A DNA stretch of 64,000 bases from Leisingera aquimarina DSM 24565 (GTDB taxonomy: Bacteria; Pseudomonadota; Alphaproteobacteria; Rhodobacterales; Rhodobacteraceae), in the NCBI RefSeq assembly GCF_000473165.1, contig NZ_KI421504.1, forward strand, positions 953,501 to 1,017,500, written 5' to 3'. Each line of letters starts with the position of its first letter. Within the stretch, counting starts at the first letter, position 1. The position numbers and the translations under genes are program-made. This document shows positions 1 through 8,622 of this stretch, piece after piece. The notes under the pieces were generated by a model, which worked only from the letters and a program-made list of their open reading frames with translations, made no database searches and was not told the DNA's origin.

Positions 1-1
1 G

Positions 2-1015
2 GTGGAACTGTGTTCTGGTGGCGCGGCGCACGGCGTAGTGAACGCGATGGTGGCCATCGTCTCCAAGCACCGGCGTCATGGGCAGCTCAAGGGGCTGGTC
101 AATGCGGTCTTGCGCAAGGTGGCCGAGGACGGTCCGGCGGAATGGGCCAAGCTGCGTGTGCCGCGCCTGCCGAACTGGTTGCGCAAACCATTGGTTCAGG
201 CCTGGGGAGCGGAGGCGATGCTGGGCATGGAGGCGGCGCATTTCACCGGTGCCTCACTGGATGTAACGGTTAAACCCAATTCGGACCTGAGCGCTTTGAG
301 CGGGGAAACCTTGCCCACCGGTTCTGTGCGGATCGCCAATGCCGGGCAGGTTTCGGCGCTTTCGGGGTATGAGACCGGCGACTGGTGGATCCAAGATGCT
401 GCCGCCGCGTTGCCCGCCCGCATTCTGAATGTTCGCCCAGGCGAGAATGTACTGGAACTTTGTGCAGCGCCGGGCGGCAAAACCATGCAGATGGCGGCCG
501 TGGGTGCCAAAGTGACCGCAGTGGATGTCTCCAAAAACCGCATCGCCAGGCTCCAGGAAAACCTTTCCCGTACTGGACTGCAAGCAGAACTGATCGTGGG
601 CGACGCACTGGAACAGCAGGGCCAGTTCGATGCCGTGCTGCTGGATGCCCCTTGTTCGGCCACCGGCACAATCCGCCGCCACCCGGATCTTCCTCAGGCC
701 AAAGACGGCAGTGACTTCGGCGTCCTGATCGAACTGCAGGCGCAGATGCTGGCGCACGCCTGGTCCTTGGTAAAACCCGGCGGGCGGCTGATGTTCTGCA
801 CTTGCTCGTTGCTGCCGGATGAGGGTGAATGCCAGGTTGAGGACGCGCTGGATATGTTCCCTGAGATGGCAGCAGACCGCGAGGCGCTGCTGCTGCCCGG
901 CGTGGATCCGGACTGGATCAGCGAAGAGGGCGGCCTGCGCTTGCGCCCCGACTACTGGCCGGAACGCGGCGGTATGGATGGGTTCTATATGGCCCTTTTG
1001 CGCAAATCCGCGTGA
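2..1015 (+). CDS. rsmB: 16S rRNA (cytosine-5) methyltransferase RsmB, 5' end cut by window
   Basis: SAM-dependent methyltransferase of the RsmB/NOL1-NOP2-Sun family, which makes m5C967 in 16S rRNA. The visible part (337 residues) starts inside the N-terminal NusB-like RNA-binding region, so the true start lies before the window. The SAM-binding motif ELCAAPGGKT is near residue 150, DAPCSATGTIRRHP near 214-227, and the catalytic motif FCTCS near 265-269, giving both cysteines of the two-Cys mechanism. The reading frame is open to TGA at 1013-1015. A heparinase-fold gene follows after about 100 bases on the same strand. The identification is secure; only the N-terminus is missing. Confidence 0.95.
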   Translation: MELCSGGAAHGVVNAMVAIVSKHRRHGQLKGLVNAVLRKVAEDGPAEWAKLRVPRLPNWLRKPLVQAWGAEAMLGMEAAHFTGASLDVTVKPNSDLSALSGETLPTGSVRIANAGQVSALSGYETGDWWIQDAAAALPARILNVRPGENVLELCAAPGGKTMQMAAVGAKVTAVDVSKNRIARLQENLSRTGLQAELIVGDALEQQGQFDAVLLDAPCSATGTIRRHPDLPQAKDGSDFGVLIELQAQMLAHAWSLVKPGGRLMFCTCSLLPDEGECQVEDALDMFPEMAADREALLLPGVDPDWISEEGGLRLRPDYWPERGGMDGFYMALLRKSA

Positions 1016-1116
1016 CCCCGGGGAGTTCCCGGTATTCGCCGGTGACTTGATCCGCCCCTCGCGCTATGCTCGCGCCAAAACGCCCTGGTAAAAATCCGGC
1101 GTGAGGCAAAAAGAGC

Positions 1117-2859
1117 ATGTCCACTTTTGACAGAATGGCCGGCCGCGGCACCCGGCTGCTGAACAGCTATTACGCTTGGCGCGCGCGCAGCCAGCCGGCT
1201 GCTACCGGCTTTGTCTCGCAGCCCGAGCCGCGCACCATTGGCAGCTTTGCGCGCGGGCGCCAGCTCGTGGCGGGCAACCTGCTGTTTGCCGGTTACTTGG
1301 TCGAATCGCCTGACACCGGACTGTGGGAGGTTGCAGCTCCGGATGCGGCCTTTGATGCAGAGCGGCACGGATTTTCCTGGCTCGACGACTTGGCGGCGGT
1401 CGGCGATTTCAAGGCCCGCGCCAAGGCGCAGAAATGGGTGTGGGGCTGGATCCAACAGCACGGACGCAGCGGCGGGCTGGCCTGGCTGCCCGACCTGACC
1501 GGGCGGCGGGTGATCCGCTGGATCAACCACGCTCTGTTTCTGCTTAGCGGCAAGGAAAAGGACGAGACGGAAGTCTTTTATCATTCGCTGTCGCAACAGA
1601 CCTGGTTCCTGGCACAGCGCTGGCAGGGGGCAGCGCCCGGTCTGCCCCGGTTCGAGGCTTTATGCGGGTTGATCTATGCGGGCCTTGCCCTGCAAGGACG
1701 CGAAGAGCTGGCCGACCCGGCTGTCCGTGCGCTGGCAGCAGAATGCGATACGCAGATTGATGGCCAGGGCGGGTTGCCGACCCGCAACCCTGAAGAGCTG
1801 CTGGAGGTTTTCACTCTGCTGACCTGGGCCGCGGCTGCCCTGCATGAAGCCGGGCGCGCAGTGCCGCCTGCGCATATCAGCGCTATCGAGCGGATCGCCC
1901 CCACTTTGCGCACCCTGCGCCACAGTGATGGCGGGCTTGCGCGGTTCCATGGCGGCGGCCGCGGAATGGAAGGGCGGCTGGACCATGCCCTCGCGGCCAG
2001 CCATGTGGCAGAACGCCATGCGGACGGGCTGGCGATGGGATTTGCCCGGCTGTCAGCGCGGCGGACCTCGGTTATTGTCGACGCCTCGGCGCCCCCCAAG
2101 GGCAAGGCGTCCAACTATGGCCATGCCTCGACCCTGGCGTTTGAACTGACTTCAGGGCGGCGGCCCCTGATTGTGAATTGCGGATCGGGCGAAACCTTTG
2201 GCGTCGAATGGCGCCGGGCGGGGCGCGCCACGCCCTCCCATACCACGCTGTGCATCGAGGGGCACTCCAGTGCCAGGCTGGCTGCGCCGCACAAGACCAC
2301 CGGCCATGAGGAATTGATCGAAGCGCCTGATGAGGTGCCGCTGGAAGTCAGCGACCTGGCCGATGGCTGCCGTTTTCAGGGCGGGCACAATGGCTATGCT
2401 GCCCATTTCGGGCTGACCCATGCCCGCACCCTGGATTTGGCGTTTGACGGGCGGGCCCTCAGCGGCGAGGACATGCTGGTGGCACTGGATGATGCCGCCA
2501 AACGCCAGTTCACCAAGGTTCGGGATATCAGCGCGGAGGGCGGCATCGGCTTTGACCTCCGGCTGCATCTGCACCCGGAGGTGGACGCAGCCCTTGACTT
2601 GGGCGGCGCCGCGGTATCCATGGCGCTCAAGAGCGGGGAAATCTGGGTGTTCCGCCATGACGGCACCTGCCAGCTGCGGCTGGAGCCGAGCGTTTTTCTG
2701 GAAAAGACCCGCTTGAAGCCGCGTGCGGCAAAGCAAATCGTTTTATCCGGGCGCGCGATGGGTTATGCGACGCGCATCCGGTGGACGCTCAGCAAGGCGC
2801 AGGAGACTGCGGTTGCCGTGCGAGATCTGAACCGGGACGAACCCGAGACGTTTGACTGA
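1117..2859 (+). CDS. Heparinase II/III-fold family protein
   Basis: A 580-residue protein with an N-terminal alpha/alpha-toroid-like region rich in Trp and Leu, and a C-terminal heparinase II/III-like beta domain from about residue 310. The domain is recognised from SNYGHASTLAFEL near 330 and the following IVNCGSG segment. Family members are polysaccharide lyases or related enzymes acting on uronic-acid-containing glycans, but this branch between rsmB and purH is a conserved roseobacter neighbour with no proven substrate that I know of. No signal peptide is visible. It ends 24 bases before purH and is probably cotranscribed with it. Family is confident; activity is inferred only. Confidence 0.8.
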   Translation: MSTFDRMAGRGTRLLNSYYAWRARSQPAATGFVSQPEPRTIGSFARGRQLVAGNLLFAGYLVESPDTGLWEVAAPDAAFDAERHGFSWLDDLAAVGDFKARAKAQKWVWGWIQQHGRSGGLAWLPDLTGRRVIRWINHALFLLSGKEKDETEVFYHSLSQQTWFLAQRWQGAAPGLPRFEALCGLIYAGLALQGREELADPAVRALAAECDTQIDGQGGLPTRNPEELLEVFTLLTWAAAALHEAGRAVPPAHISAIERIAPTLRTLRHSDGGLARFHGGGRGMEGRLDHALAASHVAERHADGLAMGFARLSARRTSVIVDASAPPKGKASNYGHASTLAFELTSGRRPLIVNCGSGETFGVEWRRAGRATPSHTTLCIEGHSSARLAAPHKTTGHEELIEAPDEVPLEVSDLADGCRFQGGHNGYAAHFGLTHARTLDLAFDGRALSGEDMLVALDDAAKRQFTKVRDISAEGGIGFDLRLHLHPEVDAALDLGGAAVSMALKSGEIWVFRHDGTCQLRLEPSVFLEKTRLKPRAAKQIVLSGRAMGYATRIRWTLSKAQETAVAVRDLNRDEPETFD

Positions 2860-2883
2860 GCCTTTGAAAAGGACCGCCCTGCC

Positions 2884-4473
2884 ATGACCGACCTTCACCC
2901 CGTACGCCGTGCGCTGCTTTCCGTATCCGACAAGACCGGCCTGATCGAGCTGGGCAAGGCGCTGTCTGGGCGCGGTGTTGAGCTGCTGTCGACAGGCGGG
3001 TCCGCCAAGGCGCTGCGCGATGCAGGTCTGACAGTCAAGGACGTCTCGGAAGTGACCGGTTTTCCGGAAATGATGGACGGGCGCGTGAAGACCCTGCACC
3101 CGATGGTGCATGGCGGCCTGCTGGCGCTGCGTGACAACGACACCCATGTTGCTGCAATGAACGAGCACGGCATCGGTGCCATCGATCTGCTGGTGGTGAA
3201 CCTCTACCCGTTCGAAGCGGCCCTGGCGCGCAGTGCCGGTTATGACGAGATGATCGAAAACATCGACATCGGCGGCCCGGCAATGATCCGCGCGGCCTCC
3301 AAGAACCACTTGTTTGTGAACGTGGTGACCGACGTGCAGGATTATGACGCGCTGCTTGCGGAACTGGACGCAAACGACGGCCAGACCTCCTACGCCTTCC
3401 GCCAGCAGCTGTCGCAGACCGCCTATGCCCGCACTGCTGCTTATGACGCGGCTGTGTCGAACTGGATGGCCACGGCGATTGAAGAGAAGACCCCGCGCCG
3501 CCGGGCCTTTGCGGGCGAGCTGAAGCAGACCCTGCGTTATGGCGAGAACAGCCATCAAGAAGCGGCCTTCTATACCGATGGCAGCAATCGTCCCGGCGTG
3601 GCCACCGCTGTACAGCTGCAAGGTAAGGAACTCAGCTACAACAACATCAACGACACCGACGCGGCCTATGAGCTGGTGGCGGAGTTCGATCCGGCGGACA
3701 GCGCCGCAGTGGCGATCATAAAGCACGCCAACCCTTGCGGCGTGGCCAAAGGCGCGACCCTGGCCGAGGCCTATCAGAAGGCTTTTGATTGCGACCGCAC
3801 GTCCGCATTCGGCGGCATCGTCGCGCTGAACCAGCCGCTGGACGCCGAAACTGCCGCCAAGATCACTGAGATTTTCACCGAAGTGGTGATTGCGCCCGGT
3901 GCTTCAGAGGAAGCTAAGGCGGTCTTTGCCGCCAAAAAGAACCTGCGCCTGCTGCTGACGGATGGTCTGCCCGAGCCGCGCAAAGCCATCACCGCCTACA
4001 AACAGGTGGCCGGCGGTATGCTGGTACAGGACAAGGACGTGGGCTACGTCGGCATGGAGGACTTGATGGTGGTGACGGAAAAGGCTCCGTCTGATGCGCA
4101 GATGCAGGACATGCTGTTTGCCTGGAAAGTTGCCAAGCACGTCAAATCCAACGCCATCGTCTATGTGAAGGACAGCGCGACTGTCGGTGTTGGCGCAGGT
4201 CAGATGAGCCGTCTGGACAGCGCCAATGTGGCCGCGGCCAAGGCCGGTCGCATGGCCGCCGAACTGGGGCTGGAAGAAAGCCTCGCCAAAGGCTGCGCCG
4301 TCGCTTCGGATGCCTTCTTCCCCTTTGCGGACGGGTTGCTGGAAGCTGCAGCTGCAGGCGGGGCCTGCGTCATTCAACCGGGCGGCTCCATGCGTGACGA
4401 CGAGGTGATCAAGGCGGCCAACGAGGCAGGCCTGGCCATGGTCTTCACCGGCATGCGCCACTTCCGGCACTAA
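2884..4473 (+). CDS. purH: Bifunctional AICAR transformylase / IMP cyclohydrolase PurH
   Basis: Catalyses the last two steps of de novo purine synthesis, AICAR to FAICAR with 10-formyl-THF, then ring closure to IMP. The 529-residue length is normal. The N-terminal MGS-like cyclohydrolase domain shows STGGSAKAL and DGRVKTLHP (about 64-72). The C-terminal transformylase domain shows RYGENSHQ near 218, [22 protein letters not shown] near 281 (the His of the active site) and [16 protein letters not shown] lies 7-8 bases before the ATG. lspA begins 17 bases downstream, so the two are likely one transcript. Confidence 0.97.
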   Translation: MTDLHPVRRALLSVSDKTGLIELGKALSGRGVELLSTGGSAKALRDAGLTVKDVSEVTGFPEMMDGRVKTLHPMVHGGLLALRDNDTHVAAMNEHGIGAIDLLVVNLYPFEAALARSAGYDEMIENIDIGGPAMIRAASKNHLFVNVVTDVQDYDALLAELDANDGQTSYAFRQQLSQTAYARTAAYDAAVSNWMATAIEEKTPRRRAFAGELKQTLRYGENSHQEAAFYTDGSNRPGVATAVQLQGKELSYNNINDTDAAYELVAEFDPADSAAVAIIKHANPCGVAKGATLAEAYQKAFDCDRTSAFGGIVALNQPLDAETAAKITEIFTEVVIAPGASEEAKAVFAAKKNLRLLLTDGLPEPRKAITAYKQVAGGMLVQDKDVGYVGMEDLMVVTEKAPSDAQMQDMLFAWKVAKHVKSNAIVYVKDSATVGVGAGQMSRLDSANVAAAKAGRMAAELGLEESLAKGCAVASDAFFPFADGLLEAAAAGGACVIQPGGSMRDDEVIKAANEAGLAMVFTGMRHFRH

Positions 4474-4490
4474 GCAGGCAGAGTTATGAC

Positions 4491-4973
4491 ATGGCAGCAC
4501 GTTGGATGATCTGGGGCGCCGGCCTCTCGTTCCTGGCGGATCAGGCCAGCAAATACCTGGTGATCCACTGGATGGGGCTGGATCAGCGCCACCGGATCGA
4601 CGTGCTGCCGCCGTTTCTTAACTTCCGCTACGGCGAGAATACCGGCATCAACTTCGGCCTGTTCGGCGGCGGTGATGAGGCGTCGCGCTGGATCCTGATC
4701 GGGATGTCTCTGGCGATCTGCCTGGCCCTTGTGATCTGGATCGCCCGCGCGCAAAAGGCGGCCTGGGGCATGCAGCTCTCGGCCGGGCTGGTGATCGGCG
4801 GCGCGCTGGGCAATGTCGCGGACCGGCTGCTGTACGGATACGTGCTGGATTTCCTCAACACATCGTGCTGCGGTATTCAGAACCCGTTCGTGTTCAATGT
4901 CGCCGATATCTTCATTTTTGCAGGCGCAGCAGGGCTGATCTTCTTTGACGGGCGGCGCAAAAAGCCTGCGTAG
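4491..4973 (+). CDS. lspA: Lipoprotein signal peptidase (signal peptidase II)
   Basis: Inner-membrane aspartyl protease that cleaves prolipoproteins in front of the lipidated Cys. At 160 residues it has normal length and about four membrane segments. Visible family motifs are DQASK near residue 17, NTGINFG, GNVADR with D111, and the two segments that carry the catalytic dyad, VLDF (D120) and FNVADIF (D139). It lies 17 bases after purH. The next gene encodes a lipoprotein, a plausible substrate. Confidence 0.95.
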   Translation: MAARWMIWGAGLSFLADQASKYLVIHWMGLDQRHRIDVLPPFLNFRYGENTGINFGLFGGGDEASRWILIGMSLAICLALVIWIARAQKAAWGMQLSAGLVIGGALGNVADRLLYGYVLDFLNTSCCGIQNPFVFNVADIFIFAGAAGLIFFDGRRKKPA

Positions 4974-5028
4974 ACCTCGCTGGGCAAATGGGTTAAAAGC
5001 GCCGGGAAACAGGCAGGAGTTTTGGGGC

Positions 5029-5550
5029 ATGCGGATCCCGTTCGGAGTGATGGTTCTGGCTGGCGCGCTGGCAGTGGCCGGCTGCGGTCAAAAGGGGCTG
5101 CGTGTCCTTCAAAAGCCTGGCCCCGGCCCGGATGAGTTCCTGATCCTGCCGTCCAAGCCGCTGAGCACGCCGGAGAACTATGCGTCGCTGCCTGCGCCGA
5201 CCCCGGGCGGCAGCAATCTGACGGATCCCGACCCGAAATCCGAGGCAGTGGCTGCATTGGGCGGCAACCCCTCGGCCCTGGTGTCCGGCAGCGGCGTGCC
5301 ATCGGGCGATGCGGCACTGGTCACCGCTTCCAGCCGCTACGGCGTGGAGCCGGGAGTGCGTGAGACGCTGGCCTCGGAAGATGCGAAATTCCGCCACCGC
5401 AACCGTCACCTGGGGCGGATCAAGATTGTTCCGGTTGACCGCTATGAGCAGTTGTACCGGAAGCAGAGCATTGATCCATTTGCAGTCAGCGAACAATTCC
5501 GCAAGGCAGGCGCGGCCACACCGTCGTCGCCGCCCGAAGAAGAGTCCTGA
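5029..5550 (+). CDS. DUF3035-type lipoprotein
   Basis: A 173-residue predicted lipoprotein. A short hydrophobic signal ends in a lipobox AVAGC with the lipidated Cys at residue 19. The rest is Pro/Gly-rich (DEFLILPSKPL, then a proline-rich linker) and ends in a charged region. The segment after the lipobox matches my memory of the alphaproteobacterial DUF3035 family, some members of which have been linked to outer-membrane beta-barrel assembly; I am not certain of that link here. The start at 5029 is chosen because AGGAG precedes it and the lipobox then falls at a normal distance. It follows lspA directly. Confidence 0.75.
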   Translation: MRIPFGVMVLAGALAVAGCGQKGLRVLQKPGPGPDEFLILPSKPLSTPENYASLPAPTPGGSNLTDPDPKSEAVAALGGNPSALVSGSGVPSGDAALVTASSRYGVEPGVRETLASEDAKFRHRNRHLGRIKIVPVDRYEQLYRKQSIDPFAVSEQFRKAGAATPSSPPEEES

Positions 5551-5717
5551 ACTCTCACAATTCCGCCAGCCAGTCTTGCATGACGCCAGCGGCAGCGTAG
5601 GTTGACAGCAGTCTTTCTGCTGGCAATGGGCGGCGTTTTGTGGCTGCAATAGGCGAAAGAGCAGTAACCGCACGGTCCCAGGCAAGGGCAAAGGTGCAAG
5701 AAATTGGAGGATGCCAG

Positions 5718-7061
5718 ATGATCCAAAGGATCACATTGGCCGCCGCAGCGCTGAGTGCTGCCCTGTCCGCGCCTGTACGGGCTGAGGATGAGGCGGTGAC
5801 CGCGTTCACCCTGGACAATGGCATGGACGTGGTGGTGGTCGAGGATCACCGCGCGCCCGTTGTGCAGCAGATGGTCTGGTACCGGGCCGGTTCGGCCGAC
5901 GAGCCGCCGGGGCAGTCCGGCGTGGCTCATTTCCTGGAGCATCTGCTGTTCAAGGGTACCGACAAGCTGGCCCCGGGAGAGCTGTCGGCCACCGTGCGCG
6001 CCAACGGCGGCCAGGACAACGCCTTCACCAGCTATGACTACACCGCCTATTTCCAGCGCGTTGCCGCCGACCGGCTCGAACTGATGATGCGGATGGAAAG
6101 CGACCGGATGACCAACCTCCGCCTGAGCGAGGAGGATATCGCCACCGAGCGCGAGGTGATCCTGGAAGAGCGCAACCAGCGCACTGATAACGACCCGGTG
6201 GCGCTGTTCCGCGAGCAGCTGCAGGCGGTGCAGTACCTGAATCACCGCTACGGCCAGCCGGTCATCGGCTGGCGCCACGAGATGGAAAGCCTGGATATGG
6301 AGGATGCGCTGTCCTTCTACCGCACCTACTATGCGCCCAACAACGCCATCCTGGTGGTCTCCGGGGATGTCGAACCGGAAGAGGTGAAAGCACTTGCCGA
6401 GACATATTATGGCGTGCTCTCGGCAAACCCTGAACTGCCGGAGCGCTTCCGCAGCCAGGAGCCGCCGCAGACCGCTGCCCGCCGCCTCACTTTTGAGGAC
6501 CCGCGCGTTGCTCAGCCTTATGTGCAGCGCTCCTATCTGGCGCCTGAGCGCGACAGCGGCGCGCAGCAGAAAGCTGCGGCGCTTTACTTGCTGGCCGAAC
6601 TCTTGGGCGGCGGCAGCACCTCCTACCTGGCCAATGCGTTGCAATTCGACCAGCAGGTCGCCGTCTACTCCGGCGCCTTCTATTCGGGCAGCTCGCTGGA
6701 TGATACGTCCTTCACTTTCCTTGTGGTTCCGGCTGAGGGCGTCAGCATGGATCAGGCCGAGGAGGCGCTGGATGCCACTATCGCCCGCTTTCTGGAAGCT
6801 GGAGTGGACGAAGCTCAGCTGGAGCGCATCAAGCTGCAGCTGCGGGCCGCCGAAATCTATGACCGCGACAACGTTAACGGAATTGCCAATCGCTATGGCC
6901 AGGCGCTCAGCATCGGGCTGACAGTGCAGGACGTTCAGGACTGGCCCAAGATCCTGCAATCGGTCACGGCGGATGAGATCATCGCTGCCGCAAATGAGGT
7001 TCTGCGGCCGGAGACATCAGTCACCGGCTGGATGACGCGCGGCCAGGAGGTGACCCAATGA
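5718..7061 (+). CDS. M16 zinc peptidase, catalytic subunit
   Basis: Pitrilysin-type (M16) metallopeptidase, 447 residues. A signal peptide (about residues 1-22, ending VRAED) suggests export to the periplasm. The inverted zinc motif HFLEH is at residues 71-75, and the third ligand Glu lies in the EREVILEE segment near 150, so all zinc ligands are present. GGAGG at 5706-5710 decides the start at 5718; longer upstream starts would bury the signal peptide. The stop overlaps the next gene by ATGA, giving translational coupling to a second M16 protein that lacks the zinc motif. The two probably form a heterodimer like other bacterial M16B pairs. Confidence 0.92.
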   Translation: MIQRITLAAAALSAALSAPVRAEDEAVTAFTLDNGMDVVVVEDHRAPVVQQMVWYRAGSADEPPGQSGVAHFLEHLLFKGTDKLAPGELSATVRANGGQDNAFTSYDYTAYFQRVAADRLELMMRMESDRMTNLRLSEEDIATEREVILEERNQRTDNDPVALFREQLQAVQYLNHRYGQPVIGWRHEMESLDMEDALSFYRTYYAPNNAILVVSGDVEPEEVKALAETYYGVLSANPELPERFRSQEPPQTAARRLTFEDPRVAQPYVQRSYLAPERDSGAQQKAAALYLLAELLGGGSTSYLANALQFDQQVAVYSGAFYSGSSLDDTSFTFLVVPAEGVSMDQAEEALDATIARFLEAGVDEAQLERIKLQLRAAEIYDRDNVNGIANRYGQALSIGLTVQDVQDWPKILQSVTADEIIAAANEVLRPETSVTGWMTRGQEVTQ

Positions 7062-8377
7062 CCTTGCTGAAATTCATGGCGGCATCTTTGGTGGCCTGTG
7101 TCTTGGCACTGCCCGCCTGGGCCGGAGTTAAGATCGAGGAAGTCACCTCTCCCGGCGGCATCACCGCCTGGCTGGTCGAGGACCATGCGATTCCGTTCTC
7201 CGCTCTTGAGCTGCGCTTTCGCGGCGGCACTTCTTTGGATGCCCCCGGAAAACGCGGAGCGGTGCACCTGATGGCCGGATTGCTGGAGGAAGGCTCCGGC
7301 GATCTGCGGGCGCAGGATTATGCCCGTGCACTGGAATCCCTGGCGGCGGAGTTTTCCTATGATGCCGACAAGGATTCTGTATCCATTTCGGCCCGATTCC
7401 TGACTGAAAACCGCAAGGATGCAGTCGCTCTTTTGCGCCAGACCCTGTTTGAGCCGCGGTTTGACCAGGATGCGCTGGACCGGGTCCGGGCACAGGTGCT
7501 GGCGGGATTGAGGTCGGATGCCAAGAACCCGAACACGATCGCGGGCGAGGCCTTTTCCCGGATGGCCTTTGGCGATCACCCTTATGCCAGCGACGGCAAG
7601 GGGACGCTGGTGTCCGTTTCCGCGCTTAGCCGGCAGGATATTTTTGATGCCTATGAAGCGGTTTTTGCGCGAGACAGGCTGTACGTCAGCGCGGTGGGCG
7701 ATATCACCGCTGAGGAACTTGGTGTGCTCCTGGATGAGTTGCTGAGCGCCTTGCCTGCAGAGGGCGGCCCGATTCCGGGCCCGGCTGAAGTTTCAATCGC
7801 GGGCGGTGTCACTGTTGTGGATTTCGACACGCCGCAATCTGTGGCCCTGTTCGGCCAAAAGGGGATCAAGCGCGAGGATCCGGATTTTTTCACCGCTTAT
7901 GTGATGAACCAGATCTTGGGCGGCGGCTCATTCGAGACCCGGCTGATGACCGAGGTGCGGGAAAAGCGCGGGCTGACCTACGGGGTCTATTCCTACCTGG
8001 TGCCGCGTGACCTGGCGGCGGTCTATATGGGGTCGGTGGCCTCGGCCAATGGCAAGATGGCTGAAGCGGTTGAGGTGATCCGCAATGAATGGCGCCGCAT
8101 GGCCGAACAAGGCGTGACGGAGAAAGAGCTTAAGGATGCGCAGACCTATCTGACCGGCGCCTATCCGCTGCGCTTTGACGGTAACGGCCGCATTGCCTCG
8201 ATCCTCGCGGGCATGCAGATGGACCATTTGCCGATCAGCTATGTGGAAACCCGTAACGACCGTATCAACGCTGTCACGCTGGAAGACGTGAACCGCTTTG
8301 CTGCGGAATTCATGGATCCAGACGGTTTGCATTTCGCCATTGCAGGACGCCCTGAGGGGCTGGAATCCACCAACTGA
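7058..8377 (+). CDS. M16 family protein, zinc-motif-less partner subunit
   Basis: A 439-residue M16-fold protein with a signal peptide ending near ALPAWAG. At the place of the HxxEH motif it reads HLMAG (residues 70-74), so the catalytic Glu and second His are lost and the subunit cannot bind zinc normally. The C-terminal EKRGLTYGVYSY segment keeps the Arg and Tyr that non-catalytic M16 subunits use to grip substrate. It overlaps the catalytic subunit gene by 4 bases. It is best read as the substrate-binding half of a heterodimer, which follows known M16 pairs and is not shown here directly. Confidence 0.9.
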   Translation: MTLLKFMAASLVACVLALPAWAGVKIEEVTSPGGITAWLVEDHAIPFSALELRFRGGTSLDAPGKRGAVHLMAGLLEEGSGDLRAQDYARALESLAAEFSYDADKDSVSISARFLTENRKDAVALLRQTLFEPRFDQDALDRVRAQVLAGLRSDAKNPNTIAGEAFSRMAFGDHPYASDGKGTLVSVSALSRQDIFDAYEAVFARDRLYVSAVGDITAEELGVLLDELLSALPAEGGPIPGPAEVSIAGGVTVVDFDTPQSVALFGQKGIKREDPDFFTAYVMNQILGGGSFETRLMTEVREKRGLTYGVYSYLVPRDLAAVYMGSVASANGKMAEAVEVIRNEWRRMAEQGVTEKELKDAQTYLTGAYPLRFDGNGRIASILAGMQMDHLPISYVETRNDRINAVTLEDVNRFAAEFMDPDGLHFAIAGRPEGLESTN

Positions 8378-8384
8378 CAGCTTT

Positions 8385-8410
8385 CAGGCGGGGCCGCGAT
8401 ACCCCGCCTG
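8385..8410 (+). terminator. Hairpin after the M16 pair
   Basis: Arms CAGGCGGGG (8385-8393) and CCCCGCCTG (8402-8410) form a perfect 9-bp stem with an 8-base loop, starting 8 bases after the stop of the M16 partner. No T-run follows, so it may be a weak terminator or a transcript-end stabiliser. Confidence 0.5.
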
Positions 8411-8622
8411 GCATCCTGCACAGCACACTGCCGCCCTCGGCAGCGGACGCTTGCCGCTTTCCCTTTCAATTTACCCCAAACTCATGTATGGGCGGGCTTG
8501 TCTGAGACGATGTGCCAGGCCCCGGCACGCGAAAGCAAGATAGATGGGGCCGGCGGCAATGGGGCCGCCACGCAAACGGGAGACCCGGAGGGCCGGGAGT
8601 GCTCCCAATTAGGATACGCTAG
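8411..8622 (+). promoter_or_regulatory. Leader region of pnp with GC hairpin
   Basis: About 210 gene-free bases before pnp. A perfect hairpin GGCGGC / GCCGCC (8552-8557 and 8564-8569, loop AATGGG) is followed by a small GGGA/TCCC hairpin near 8595-8606 and AGGA just before the ATG. PNPase is known to control its own mRNA through 5'-leader structure in enterobacteria. A similar role here is inference. Confidence 0.4.

Noticed and set aside
5442..6959. A 505-codon open frame on the minus strand opposite the first M16 peptidase gene.
   Set aside because: It is a GC-driven shadow. The plus-strand M16 protein has a signal peptide and full zinc motif, while the minus frame has low-complexity composition and no start signal.
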